NCBI GenBank assembly: GCA_964623885.1
Contig: CAZUVM010000134.1
Coordinates: 1 to 39,716 of the forward strand
Length of the DNA stretch: 39,716 bases
Source of the DNA: CAZUVM01 sp964623885
GTDB taxonomy: Bacteria; Verrucomicrobiota; Verrucomicrobiia; Limisphaerales; UBA8199
Direction: 5' to 3'
Shown here: in pieces, positions 31,232 through 39,408 of the stretch
Numbering within the stretch: position 1 is the first letter of the stretch
How the letters are laid out: each line of letters starts with the position of its first letter
The notes under the pieces: model-generated
Database searches by the model: none
Seen by the model: the letters and a program-made list of their open reading frames with translations, nothing else
Told to the model about the DNA's origin: nothing
Position numbers and translations under genes: made by a program

Positions 31232-31425
31232 GAATTTGTGCCCGTGGCCTGTGATTGCCGCGAAATGCTCTGAGCCATAGCCTTTCGCCCGGCAGCGTGC
31301 TGAGCAACTTCTTTTCGGTCAAGGGCGAATGCCGAAATCCTTGAATGCGCAATCGTTACCCTCCCAGGGGGTGATCCACCCCAGTCGAACGTCCCAGCGG
31401 AGCGTAGTAGGGTAGAGAAGAACGT

Positions 31426-31431
31426 AGGAGG
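31426..31431 (+). promoter_or_regulatory. Strong Shine-Dalgarno site of BON-domain gene
   Basis: AGGAGG is followed by 8 nt and then the ATG at 31440. It is the only near-perfect ribosome site noticed in the window and fixes the start; high expression is suggested. Confidence 0.85.
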
Positions 31432-31439
31432 TTCTTCTA

Positions 31440-32636
31440 ATGAAAACTCGTTTACTAACCATCTCGTTATTGATCAGCACTGCAGTCGCCGGCTATTGCG
31501 CGGCAGCCAGCGCTCCGGCCCCAGCTCCCGTTGCGCCAGCCCCGTTTCGACCGGTTCAACCGGCGGTGGTTCCCTCTGCACCAACTGTACCGTCGGCGCC
31601 TGGGCAGCTCCCACCGGGCAATCAGCAAATTCAAAGTGGTCCGACTTTCGGCGGCACCAACGCAATGAATGCTGGGCCCAATTTCGGCGGCACCAACTCT
31701 CTGAACGCCGGACCAGGTTTCGGCGGCACAAACAATGTCACGATGGTTCCGCAAAACGGCGCTCAGACGAATGCAATGATTGCGCCAAACTCGCCGACTG
31801 TCCCCGGAGCGACAAACGGCTTCAACCCGCAATTTGCGAACACCAACGCCAACCCGACACCTTTCCTGCCGGCCACCAATCAATTCGGGGCGTTTACTAA
31901 CCGGTTCAACGGAACGAATATGTTCGGGTTCCCGTTTTCGAACCAGTTTGGAACCAACGTGGTTTTGGAGGATGAGGGCCTCACTCCGCAGGACCGCTCG
32001 TTGCTGGCGCAGATCCGCCTCGAGCTGCTACCGATCATCCGCCGGGAACGGCTGCCCATCCATCTGATAAGCCAAAATGGAGTAGTTACAGTGACGGGTT
32101 TCGTTCTGACAGCTCAGGAAGCGCAGCAGCTCGCAATTATGGTGCAGCAAACTCCGGGAGTAACTGGCGTGAATAACCAATTACAGGTGAACCCGAATTT
32201 CTCGGGGCAGCCGGGAGTTCGCGGCGACAACGATCAGGATGATCAAGCGTTCTCACGCGGTGACCGCGACCTCGTGCGAGACATGCGGGGTAGATTCCGT
32301 CACCGTCATGGTGATCGCGGCGTGTCGCAATCGGTGCGCATTATCGCTCGGAATGGCGTCATAACCCTGACCGGTTTTGTGGATTCTACAGCCGAAGAGC
32401 AGGCGCTGGTGGCGGCCGCCCAAACCACGCCGGGAGTGGTAAGCGTGGACAATGATTTGCAGGTGCGCGGCCAAGAGGGGCAAGGCACCAGCCAGCAGAA
32501 CAACACCGGCGTGGGCAGCGCTTTCAGCCCATCCGGCGTTTCCTCGGGCGGGAACTCTTCGAGCGGCTTGGCCCCGCTTGCGATACCGGAGAATCGTGGA
32601 TCGCTTCCGAACAACACGAATAATCTGCCGAGGTGA
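31440..32636 (+). CDS. Secreted protein with two BON domains
   Basis: 398 residues. A signal peptide (MKTRLLTISLLISTAVAGYC, cleavage near CAA/ASA) leads to a Pro/Ala-rich stretch. Next comes a 12-residue tandem repeat of the type GPxFGGTNxxNA present three times (DNA 31638-31745), then a long Asn/Phe-rich low-complexity region (TNQFGAFTNRFNGTNMFGFP). Two BON domains follow (about 180-250 with NGVVTVTGFVLTAQEAQQLA and 270-341 with NGVITLTGFVDSTAEEQALV), separated by a charged His/Arg/Asp linker, and a Ser/Gly/Asn-rich tail ends the chain. BON domains bind phospholipid or other envelope surfaces, as in OsmY. The perfect ribosome site suggests an abundant envelope protein, perhaps stress-related. 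Confidence 0.88.
   Translation: MKTRLLTISLLISTAVAGYCAAASAPAPAPVAPAPFRPVQPAVVPSAPTVPSAPGQLPPGNQQIQSGPTFGGTNAMNAGPNFGGTNSLNAGPGFGGTNNVTMVPQNGAQTNAMIAPNSPTVPGATNGFNPQFANTNANPTPFLPATNQFGAFTNRFNGTNMFGFPFSNQFGTNVVLEDEGLTPQDRSLLAQIRLELLPIIRRERLPIHLISQNGVVTVTGFVLTAQEAQQLAIMVQQTPGVTGVNNQLQVNPNFSGQPGVRGDNDQDDQAFSRGDRDLVRDMRGRFRHRHGDRGVSQSVRIIARNGVITLTGFVDSTAEEQALVAAAQTTPGVVSVDNDLQVRGQEGQGTSQQNNTGVGSAFSPSGVSSGGNSSSGLAPLAIPENRGSLPNNTNNLPR
31638..31745 (+). repeat. 36-bp in-frame tandem repeat, three units
   Basis: Units at 31638-31673, 31674-31709 and 31710-31745 share the core TTCGGCGGCAC(C/A)AAC and encode GPTFGGTNAMNA, GPNFGGTNSLNA and GPGFGGTNNVTM. They lie in the disordered N-terminal part of the BON-domain protein. 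Confidence 0.85.
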
Positions 32637-32918
32637 ATTCCAAGGATGAATTCCGAATCGCGGTAACACTGTAACCTGGCCTTGTCGGTAGGGACGCCGC
32701 CCTCGGCGTCCCTAATCTCGTTCGCGTGCTGGAGGCTTAGGAGGGTTTCCCTGCGCACCGCACATTCCTCTTGACGCATCCTAAATCCTGCCCACACACT
32801 GGGCGAAGATGTTGGGAGATGGCGCGGGCATTGAATGCCAGCGCGACCGCCGCAGCCGGCATTATTTCCCGACCGATGTTTTATTGCTAACTGAGCAAAC
32901 CTCCAGCGCCACTCCTGC
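32637..32918. other. Intergenic region with GGTAGGGACG repeat copy 3
   Basis: Copy 3 of the palindromic repeat occupies 32687-32719 (GGTAGGGACGCCGCCCTCGG, with a near-perfect 9-bp stem, then CGTCCCTAATCTCG). No other feature or clear promoter was recognised in the stretch before the arabinofuranosidase-like gene. Confidence 0.65.
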
Positions 32919-35894
32919 ATGAAATTCCCCTGGCAACTCGCCGCACTAGCCCTCTGCTGTGCCTCCGCTTCAGCGCAGACAATTGTCTTCAATCAGAATT
33001 TCGATGGCGGATACACCGGAGCGTTTGGGACATCGTCCTACGGCGGAGGAGGCGCGACGGGCACCTCAACGACGGTGCTGAGCAGCGGCGGAAATCCCAA
33101 TGGCTGCATGCGGGTAACGATGACCACGACGACTGGCGGGGACTATTACGCCGGTCAGGCGCAGTTGATGACAGTGTCCGGCAATACCGACCCCAACCCG
33201 GGCGACTACGTGTTGTCGTTCGACGCTAACGGTAGCCAGGCCGCTAATATCCAACTGCTGATTCAGACCTGGCCGAACAATTATTTCGGCGGCACAGGGC
33301 CGGTGATCAACGCGATCGTGTACGAGCAACTCACAGCCGCCAATACGTGGCAGACATTCAGGATGAATCTGGGCAGCGTTACAAGCGCGGGGCCGACGGG
33401 CGCAACCTGGCAATTGTCGTTTCAGATCGGCGCTTCGCAATGGGGCGGAACCGGCATGACCAATACGCTCACAATCGACAACATCGTCCTGACCCGCTTG
33501 GCCAATAACCTTTTGGTTACTTCGTCTGCGAATCCATCGGCCTACGGCGCCGGCGTCAGTTTTACTGCGAGTGTTGTCACGAATGGTGTTACCGCGAGCA
33601 ACGCCACCGGCCAGGTTGTTTTTTCGTACGTCGGCGGGCCGTTCAGTACCAACGCGGTGAGTCTGGGCCGCGCCACCAGTGCCTCGCTCACGAATCTGCC
33701 GGTTGGCACAGACGCCATCACGGCCGTTTACTCAGGTGGCAATTATCCTGCGAGCACCAATCTCCTGAACCAGGTTGTTAATGCGCCGGCGGGCGGCGGA
33801 GTCGCCCTGACCAACCTGCCCATCTATACAGAGAACCTGGTGAATGGTTTTCAGAACTGGAGCTGGGCGGTGGTCAATCTCAAGACGCTTAGTCCGGCTC
33901 CGCACTCCGGCGTCTACTCAATCAGTGTGACCGATAGAGGAAATTACCAGGCGCTCTCGCTCAATCGCCCGGCATTCAATACCACGCCCTACACGAGTCT
34001 TAATTTTTGGATTAATGGCGGAACGGGCGGACAGCACGTGCAGGTTTGGGGCTTGCTCGACGGCGCCAACCAGGTTGCCTATCCGCTGCCGACCCTCACC
34101 GCTGGCTGGCAATCCATTACCATTCCCTTGAGTTCGTTGCAGGTGGCCAACAAACGGAATTGCACCGGCTTTTGGCTGCAGGGCAACACGGGCAGCGCAC
34201 AACCGACCTTTTACGTCGACGATATTCAATTGATCGCGGCGCCGCTTCCCAGCGTGGTGCATTTGGGCGTCGATGCGGGGCAAGTCCTGGGCACGGTGGA
34301 CGCCCGCCAGTTTGGCGTCAATACCGCCACTTGGGACGGCAACCTGGGCGCGGCTAGTACGCTGACGATGCTCCAGCAAATCGGCTGCCGCGCGTTGCGG
34401 TGGCCGGGTGGTTCGACTTCCGATACCTATCACTGGGCCAGCGATCCGGGCGGCAATGCCACGTTCCAAACGGTTGCTACGAACCTGGGCGCGCAGGTAT
34501 TCACGACCGTCAACTACGGCAGCGGCACCGCCGATGAGGCAGCCGCTTGGGTGCGCGCCGCCAATCTAACCAACCATTGCGGCTTTCGTTACTGGGAGAT
34601 TGGCAACGAATGTTATGGCACATGGGAGTATGACACGTACGCCGTACCACATGATCCTTACACGTACGCGACCAACGCCGTTGCCTACATTCAACAGATG
34701 AGAAATGCGTACGCGGCGCAACCGATTAATGTTGGTGTGGCTGTCGTGCCGGGCGAGGGGAGCTATTCAAATAACGCGACGCATTTCGCAATCAACCCGC
34801 GCACGGGGACCACGAACTACGGCTGGACACCGATTGTCCTGGCGACCATGAAAAGCCTGGGCGTCGTGCCGGATTTTCTGATTTACCATTTCTATTTTCA
34901 ATACACGCAGTCGGGCTGGACGTACTACTCGGACTCGCCCGATAGCGATCCGCTGCTGCTGCAGGTGGCGGGCAATCCTTCGCCGCAGAACTGGAACGAC
35001 TGGGCCAGCGCGGCCGCCAATTTGCGCCAGCAGATCAATGATTACATTGGGAGTCCGGGAACGAACATCGAGTTGTGCGTGACGGAAAACAACAGCGACG
35101 CCGGCGCGATGGGCCGGCAATCCACCAGCCTCGTCAATGCCCTGTATCTGGCTGATAGCACCAGCCAGCTCATGAAGACAGAGTTCAGATCCTACCTGTG
35201 GTGGGACTTGCATAATGGGTCCCAGACCGACGGCGACCTGGACCCGAGCATTTATGGGTGGCGAACCAACGGCGACTACGGGATTCTGAGTGGCGCCAAC
35301 GTGCCGTACCCGACGTTCTACGCCGAAAAACTGCTCCAGTTTTTTGCACGACCCGGGGACTTTGTTCTGAACGGTACCAGCGATAATCTGTTGCTGTCCA
35401 CCTACGCCACGCGTCGCGCCAATGGCGCCCTAACTGTTCTGGTGCTCAACAAGCAGATGACCACCAACCTGGTCGGGCAACTGGCGCTGACCAATTTTGT
35501 CCCCTGGTCGACGGCCACGCTCATGGCCTACGGCATCCCGCAGGACCTGGCCGCGCAGACCAACGCCACTCCTGCGCTGCAGGACATCGCGACCAACTCC
35601 ACCACCGTGAGCACAAACTTCCCTTACGTTTTTCCGCCACTATCCCTGAGCTTGTTCACCTTCGCGCCCGGCCCTGCAAAACTTTCAGTCGTGCAGGTTC
35701 AGCCGACGTCTGTTCAACTTCAAGTGCAAGGGCAAGCAGGTACGCCGTACGTCATCCAGAGCTCAAGCGATTTAACCACGAAGACCTGGACGCCAATCTC
35801 TACCAACAAACTGGTTGGCAGCACCATCAACGTGAACCTGCCCGTGACAACCGGGACGCCGCAGCAGTATTACCGGGCAGTGTGGCAGCCGTGA
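32919..35894 (+). CDS. Modular secreted alpha-L-arabinofuranosidase-like GH-A enzyme
   Basis: 991 residues: signal peptide MKFPWQLAALALCCASASA-Q; a CBM-like beta-sandwich (about 20-190, FNQNFDGGYTGAFGTSSYGG); a bacterial Ig-like domain (about 195-285, GQVVFSYVGG, NLPVGTDAITAVYSGGNYPA); a second CBM-like sandwich (about 305-440, NFWINGGTGGQHVQVWGLLD); the TIM barrel (about 445-800), beginning FGVNTATWDGNLG and CRALRWPGGSTSDTYHWASD, with acid/base Glu564 in YWEIGNECYGTWEYD and nucleophile candidate Glu723 in ELCVTENNSDAG; a beta domain; and the shared C-terminal module (PYVIQSSSDLTTKTWTPIS to YYRAVWQP). The barrel pattern resembles GH51-type arabinofuranosidases. It probably trims arabinan side chains of pectin, complementing the GH28 enzymes. 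Exact family not certain. Confidence 0.82.
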   Translation: MKFPWQLAALALCCASASAQTIVFNQNFDGGYTGAFGTSSYGGGGATGTSTTVLSSGGNPNGCMRVTMTTTTGGDYYAGQAQLMTVSGNTDPNPGDYVLSFDANGSQAANIQLLIQTWPNNYFGGTGPVINAIVYEQLTAANTWQTFRMNLGSVTSAGPTGATWQLSFQIGASQWGGTGMTNTLTIDNIVLTRLANNLLVTSSANPSAYGAGVSFTASVVTNGVTASNATGQVVFSYVGGPFSTNAVSLGRATSASLTNLPVGTDAITAVYSGGNYPASTNLLNQVVNAPAGGGVALTNLPIYTENLVNGFQNWSWAVVNLKTLSPAPHSGVYSISVTDRGNYQALSLNRPAFNTTPYTSLNFWINGGTGGQHVQVWGLLDGANQVAYPLPTLTAGWQSITIPLSSLQVANKRNCTGFWLQGNTGSAQPTFYVDDIQLIAAPLPSVVHLGVDAGQVLGTVDARQFGVNTATWDGNLGAASTLTMLQQIGCRALRWPGGSTSDTYHWASDPGGNATFQTVATNLGAQVFTTVNYGSGTADEAAAWVRAANLTNHCGFRYWEIGNECYGTWEYDTYAVPHDPYTYATNAVAYIQQMRNAYAAQPINVGVAVVPGEGSYSNNATHFAINPRTGTTNYGWTPIVLATMKSLGVVPDFLIYHFYFQYTQSGWTYYSDSPDSDPLLLQVAGNPSPQNWNDWASAAANLRQQINDYIGSPGTNIELCVTENNSDAGAMGRQSTSLVNALYLADSTSQLMKTEFRSYLWWDLHNGSQTDGDLDPSIYGWRTNGDYGILSGANVPYPTFYAEKLLQFFARPGDFVLNGTSDNLLLSTYATRRANGALTVLVLNKQMTTNLVGQLALTNFVPWSTATLMAYGIPQDLAAQTNATPALQDIATNSTTVSTNFPYVFPPLSLSLFTFAPGPAKLSVVQVQPTSVQLQVQGQAGTPYVIQSSSDLTTKTWTPISTNKLVGSTINVNLPVTTGTPQQYYRAVWQP

Positions 35895-36250
35895 ATGAAC
35901 GCCTGTAGGGTTCTCAATCGCTCGCTACTGCACCTGCCGCTGGTGTGCTGATTGCGTCTAAAGCTCACAAATCTCCCGCGCGATTTTCACCAAATCCCGA
36001 AAGTCGTGCGGCTTGATGAAAACCTTTTCTACCCCGTGCTTTGAAACCTCTTTTAGTTCCTTGCGTTGGTCGCTTCGCTTCAAAGAATCTCATTGATTAT
36101 AGCACGTTAACTGTGACCGTCATATTAAAGGCACATTAAAATCGTCGGTCGGGGTGGATCGGGGATCCATTACAAACGTAGTAAGACAACCCATAGCCTC
36201 GCTTGACGGTGCTGCCTCTAAATCACGTACGACTGGGGTTGAAGGGACAA
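35895..36250. other. Intergenic region with a receiver-domain remnant
   Basis: Apart from the truncated receiver frame at 35958-36089, no gene is supported. 36090-36250 is somewhat AT-richer than its surroundings (ATTGATTATAGCACGTTAAC, CATATTAAAGGCACATTAAA) and may hold the promoter of the 92-residue ORF. Confidence 0.5.
35958..36089 (-). pseudogene. C-terminal remnant of a response-regulator receiver domain
   Basis: Forty-three codons after an in-frame TGA read DSLKRSDQRKELKEVSKHGV and then EKVFIKPHDFRDLVKIAREI, ending CEL-stop. This is the alpha4-beta5-alpha5 end of a CheY-like receiver with the conserved Lys-Pro (FIKPHDF). The phospho-acceptor part and any start codon are missing, so it is a 5'-deleted pseudogene. 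The reading frame was followed upstream to the TGA, beyond which no receiver-like sequence was seen. Confidence 0.7.
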
Positions 36251-36529
36251 ATGAACCGTATCGGCACTCTTCTTTTGGAAAATGGAGGGTGGATTATTGA
36301 GGATACGCAATACCAAGTGCTCGCCTACCGCAGACAATGCGGCACGGCTATTTTCAACGTACCGTACCTGCTGACTGAAAGTGGCTGCATTTTGGGAAGA
36401 GCAATTACCGCGCGAGGGGCAGATGCACCGACCCGCTTAAGTTTGCCACGATGGGAAACAGATGACTTGCTCAAGGACATGGTCGGGCACCTGAACAAAG
36501 CAGGCATCTCCGCTCGCATTGGCGATTAA
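36251..36529 (+). CDS. Small protein of unknown function (92 aa)
   Basis: Not recognised. Starts MNRIGTLLLENGGWIIEDTQ; the ATG at 36251 is preceded by GAAGGGAC with 2-3 nt spacing from the purine-rich run, which favours it over the TTG at 36203. A beta-rich N-terminal half (YQVLAYRRQCGTAIFNVPYL) is followed by an amphipathic C-terminal helix (WETDDLLKDMVGHLNKAGIS). There is no membrane segment. Balanced composition, sensible predicted secondary structure and a ribosome site make it plausible; nothing in the neighbourhood indicates a role. Confidence 0.45.
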   Translation: MNRIGTLLLENGGWIIEDTQYQVLAYRRQCGTAIFNVPYLLTESGCILGRAITARGADAPTRLSLPRWETDDLLKDMVGHLNKAGISARIGD

Positions 36530-36648
36530 ACCGTGTTCGACTTCCTGGGGAAGACAGTACGACCAGGTCCAATGCTCTTGAGACTCTTGTAAGGGATTCC
36601 ATGAAAGTGAAAAGTCGGCCTAATGTTGGATGACTTTTCAAAAAATCG

Positions 36649-36924
36649 TTGTTAAACTGGGGATCCTTGAATCGGGTAATCAGAAACAAAATGACGGGCG
36701 CCTACTTGAAATGCAATGGCGAGTGGAGTTCCGATGTCCAATTCGCACAGGATTTCGAGTCTATCAATGCCGCGGTAGTCGCGTGCGTAGCCAGACAGCT
36801 CAGAGACGTGGAACTCGTTCTGATCATGGGCAAGGGCCTCTCCCGGGAATACGATGTGGTGCTTCCAGTTAACAGCACATCGTATAGCCCGCGCCCGGAT
36901 GCTTCCGACCGAGCCGGCGCCTAA
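36649..36924 (+). CDS. Small protein of unknown function with GxYLKCxGEW motif (91 aa)
   Basis: Not assigned to a named family. The product (TTG start at 36649; TTG 36667 and ATG 36691 are alternatives) contains RVIRNKMTGAYLKCNGEWSS, then DVQFAQDFESINAAVVACVA, then RDVELVLIMGKGLSREYDVV. This layout (a short beta-hairpin with GxYLxCxGxW, an Ala-rich helix, then a vELVL strand) resembles a group of very small cytoplasmic proteins I recall from Verrucomicrobiota, without known function. It ends 6 nt before an inverted-repeat arm. The start is uncertain. Confidence 0.5.
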   Translation: MLNWGSLNRVIRNKMTGAYLKCNGEWSSDVQFAQDFESINAAVVACVARQLRDVELVLIMGKGLSREYDVVLPVNSTSYSPRPDASDRAGA

Positions 36925-36930
36925 GAGCTT

Positions 36931-36946
36931 GTTTGGAAAATGCTGA
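36931..36946. repeat. 16-bp inverted repeat, left arm flanking PhzF gene
   Basis: GTTTGGAAAATGCTGA; its exact reverse complement lies at 38020-38035. A GC-rich palindromic element follows directly (36948-36972, containing GAGCGCGAGC and CCGCTC). The two arms bracket the PhzF-family gene. Confidence 0.75.
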
Positions 36947-36947
36947 C

Positions 36948-36972
36948 GGAGCGCGAGCAGCCCCCCGCTCAA
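36948..36972. repeat. GAGCGCGAGC palindrome, copy 2
   Basis: GGAGCGCGAGCAGCCCCCCG followed by CTCAATT, a degenerate relative of 37933-37964. The GAGC/GCTC arms still pair. Confidence 0.55.
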
Positions 36973-37006
36973 TTTGGACGTTCCACCGGCGGCGCTTCAA
37001 TTTCGT

Positions 37007-37897
37007 CTACAAAGTCATCGTGGCCTCAGCCACCGGTACCACATAACCGCCGACATCGATTCCCTCGCGCCCTTGTTCACCGTTGATCTGCACGTGCAGG
37101 ATGCTGCGGCGTTTCATCTTCGTGCCTTGTTCGCTCACAAACCGGCTGCCGGCCAAACCCGAGACCAGGCCATGCTTGATCAAGAACGCGGCGAGCGGGC
37201 CGGTGGAGCTGCCGGTCGCCGGATCTTCGGTGACGCCGTGCCCGGGAGCGAACATGCGCGAATAGGCGCCTTCCGCCGTGGGCGCGAACACGAAAATACA
37301 AATGGGCTCCGAGTAATTTCCCTTGAGCGCGTCGTAGCGGGAAAGATCGAGCCAGGCGCGATCGACTGCTTCCTTGTTCTTGAGCGCAATAAACAGTGTC
37401 GGATTGCCGGCGCTCAAAAGCTGTGGAGCTATCTCAAGCAGATCACTATTGGCAAGCCCCAAAGCCTCCGCGCATACCGCGCGGTCGAACGTCCTGTCTT
37501 CCTGAATCGGCGGCGTGCGCAGCCAGATCAACGGCCGCGCGCCTCCACGCTCTAATCGAATCGGCACCGCGCCGACTTTTTCATCCAATGCGAAATGCTC
37601 GGTGCCCGCCGGCACGATGCCTTCGTCCAGCAGCACGAAGCTGGTGCCGACGGTCGGATGTCCGGCAAAAGTCATTTCGCGTGTCGGCGTGAAAATCCGC
37701 ACGCGCACCGCGCAGCCGGCCCGGGTAGCGGGGACAACGAATGTCGTTTCCGACAAGTTCAGTTCCCGCGCGATCTTCTGCATCGTCAGCTCGTCGATGC
37801 CGGACGCGTCGGGAAAAACGGCCAGCGCGTTGCCTTCCAATGGACGCTCGGTAAAAACGTCCACCACTCGATATCGATATGCTCTCTCGCTGCTCAT
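37007..37897 (-). CDS. PhzF family isomerase/epimerase
   Basis: 296 residues with the two-lobed diaminopimelate-epimerase-like fold of PhzF/YddE proteins. Seen: YRVVDVFTERPLEGNALAVF, the catalytic-Glu block RELNLSETTFVVPA (Glu50), FTPTREMTFAGHPTVGTSFV in the first lobe, and VTEDPATGSSTGPLAAFLIK at the lobe interface. PhzF isomerises trans-2,3-dihydro-3-hydroxyanthranilate in phenazine synthesis, but no other phenazine genes occur here, so this is probably one of the many family members with unknown substrate. It is bracketed by 16-bp inverted repeats and by two GAGCGCGAGC palindromes, which may mark a transposed segment. Confidence 0.92.
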   Translation of the reverse strand: MSSERAYRYRVVDVFTERPLEGNALAVFPDASGIDELTMQKIARELNLSETTFVVPATRAGCAVRVRIFTPTREMTFAGHPTVGTSFVLLDEGIVPAGTEHFALDEKVGAVPIRLERGGARPLIWLRTPPIQEDRTFDRAVCAEALGLANSDLLEIAPQLLSAGNPTLFIALKNKEAVDRAWLDLSRYDALKGNYSEPICIFVFAPTAEGAYSRMFAPGHGVTEDPATGSSTGPLAAFLIKHGLVSGLAGSRFVSEQGTKMKRRSILHVQINGEQGREGIDVGGYVVPVAEATMTL

Positions 37898-37932
37898 GTA
37901 GATCTTTACCCGTTCAGCCTAAGCGCGTGTTC

Positions 37933-37964
37933 GGAGCGCGAGCGGTCCCCGCTCGCAGCAGCCG
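37933..37964. repeat. GAGCGCGAGC palindrome, copy 3
   Basis: GCGAGCGG (37938-37945) and CCGCTCGC (37949-37956) form a perfect 8-bp stem with a 3-nt loop, followed by AGCAGCCGG. Similar elements lie at 11492-11531 and 36948-36972. Confidence 0.7.
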
Positions 37965-38019
37965 GAACAATGCCCACACAACAACTGGGACCTTGTCCGT
38001 AACGCACTCCGGCTCAATT

Positions 38020-38035
38020 TCAGCATTTTCCAAAC
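38020..38035. repeat. 16-bp inverted repeat, right arm flanking PhzF gene
   Basis: TCAGCATTTTCCAAAC, the exact reverse complement of 36931-36946. Just beyond (about 38052-38070) lies CTCTGTTTCCTTCTGTTC, reading GAACAGAAGGAAACAGAG on the other strand, another string I recall as dispersed in environmental genomes. Confidence 0.75.
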
Positions 38036-38079
38036 ACGTACCCGGTCTTCTCTGTTTCCTTCTGTTCAGTTCTGAATAT

Positions 38080-39408
38080 TTACGCCTTCATTCCAAACAG
38101 CTCTTTAGCCATGCGGGCGGTTTCGGCGCGTTGCTCGGGGGCCAAACCGCGCGGGAACGGCCAGCGCGCAGCTCGGGCCAGCTCACCGGTCACCTGGCCC
38201 ACGGCACGGACCACCCGCGCCAGCTCATCCGCGGACACGTTGTCGAGCGCATCCTGAGCGCTGTGGTGTTGCCAGCGCATTCCCCCGTCTATGTTGGGCC
38301 GCATAAACGTCACCGACGGAATGCCGAACGCCGAAGACGGGAAATGATCCGCGAACGGCATCGTGCCGGTCCGCTCCACCACATCGAGCCCGGCCTGGCC
38401 CAGCCGTTTCACCAGCCACGCGCCGAACGCGTTGGACCCGGCGCGGATCAACCAATGGTGACCCAGCGGCGACGACACGCTGTCCAGGTTCAACACCATG
38501 CCCAGCGAGCGCATCTCCCGCCGGTGCGCGGCCGCATAACAAGCCGACCCGACCGACAGTTGCTCTTCCGCGCCGAAGGAGACCAGGCGCACAGTGCGGA
38601 GCGGCTGCTCCCGGACGAGCAGCGCCGCCAATTCCAGCAGCGCCACTACCCCCGAAGCGTTATCGTCCGCGCCTGTATTGTTGCATTGTGTGTCGTGATG
38701 CGCGCCTAACAGAATCAATGGCAAATCCGGCCGGCGTCCCGGTATCTCGCCAACAACATTCTGCGACGTGGTCGTCTTGAGTTCCACCGTAGCCAGCACC
38801 CGCGCGCGATTGGCGCCGTTCTTGCGCAAGTCCCACGCCGCTCGAAACGGAATGGTTATCGTGGGCGGCATGCCATAGCGCCGCGCCCAGGCCGGGTACA
38901 CGCCGTCGTCCTTCACCCATTCAAACGGCAACCGGTCATCCACGTGAATGACCGCCGCCGGTTGTGCTTTTACCAGCCGCTGATGCCACTCCACCCGCGT
39001 GGGCATCGGGCCGAACAGCACGACCATCTTGCCGCGCAGCCCCGGCCGGATCAGGCGCTCGGCCTGCTCCGGCATCTCAATCCAGACCAGCTCGCTCTCA
39101 ATCGGACCCGAACCGGCCGTAGCCGGCGACCCGGCCAGCACACGCGCCGGCACCGCTTTCAGAACGCCACCATTGCCGATGGCGACATCCGCGCTGGCGT
39201 GCACCACCGACACACACGGGAACGATTCCTCGTGGACTGCCGACATGCCGGCGGCGCGAAACTGCTCGAGAATATAATCCGCGGCAGCTCTCTCTCCCGC
39301 GCTGCCCGCCCGCCGCTCGCCAATCCTTGTGCAAAGATGCGACCAATGGTGCTGGACCCGGTCCTTGGCCGGCGCCGGTAAAGAGGGAGTTCGTTTCGAG
39401 CGGTTCAT
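38080..39408 (-). CDS. M28 family zinc aminopeptidase
   Basis: 442 residues from ATG 39408 (MNRSKRTPSLPAPAKDRVQH); a GTG at 39516 would add 36 residues of poor quality. An N-terminal helical cap (SAGERAAADYILEQFRAAGM) leads to a PA-type insert (about 85-200, LRGKMVVLFGPMPTRVEWHQ). The M28 catalytic domain has GAHHDTQCNNTGADDNASGV (first His and Asp ligands, bridging Asp), the catalytic Glu pair in VSFGAEEQLSVGS, the Asp ligand in VLNLDSVSSPLG and the last His in WQHHSAQDALDNVS. It cleaves N-terminal residues from peptides. No signal peptide is evident with this start, so location is uncertain. It stands alone between repeat-rich gaps. Confidence 0.9.
   Translation of the reverse strand: MNRSKRTPSLPAPAKDRVQHHWSHLCTRIGERRAGSAGERAAADYILEQFRAAGMSAVHEESFPCVSVVHASADVAIGNGGVLKAVPARVLAGSPATAGSGPIESELVWIEMPEQAERLIRPGLRGKMVVLFGPMPTRVEWHQRLVKAQPAAVIHVDDRLPFEWVKDDGVYPAWARRYGMPPTITIPFRAAWDLRKNGANRARVLATVELKTTTSQNVVGEIPGRRPDLPLILLGAHHDTQCNNTGADDNASGVVALLELAALLVREQPLRTVRLVSFGAEEQLSVGSACYAAAHRREMRSLGMVLNLDSVSSPLGHHWLIRAGSNAFGAWLVKRLGQAGLDVVERTGTMPFADHFPSSAFGIPSVTFMRPNIDGGMRWQHHSAQDALDNVSADELARVVRAVGQVTGELARAARWPFPRGLAPEQRAETARMAKELFGMKA

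Noticed and set aside
31638..31745. Possible CRISPR-like regular repeat
   Set aside because: The 36-bp units are contiguous, in frame and diverged at codon third positions, so they are coding tandem repeats without spacers.
37007..37897. Phenazine biosynthesis locus
   Set aside because: Only a lone PhzF-family gene is present; no phzA/B/D/E/G homologues are in the window.
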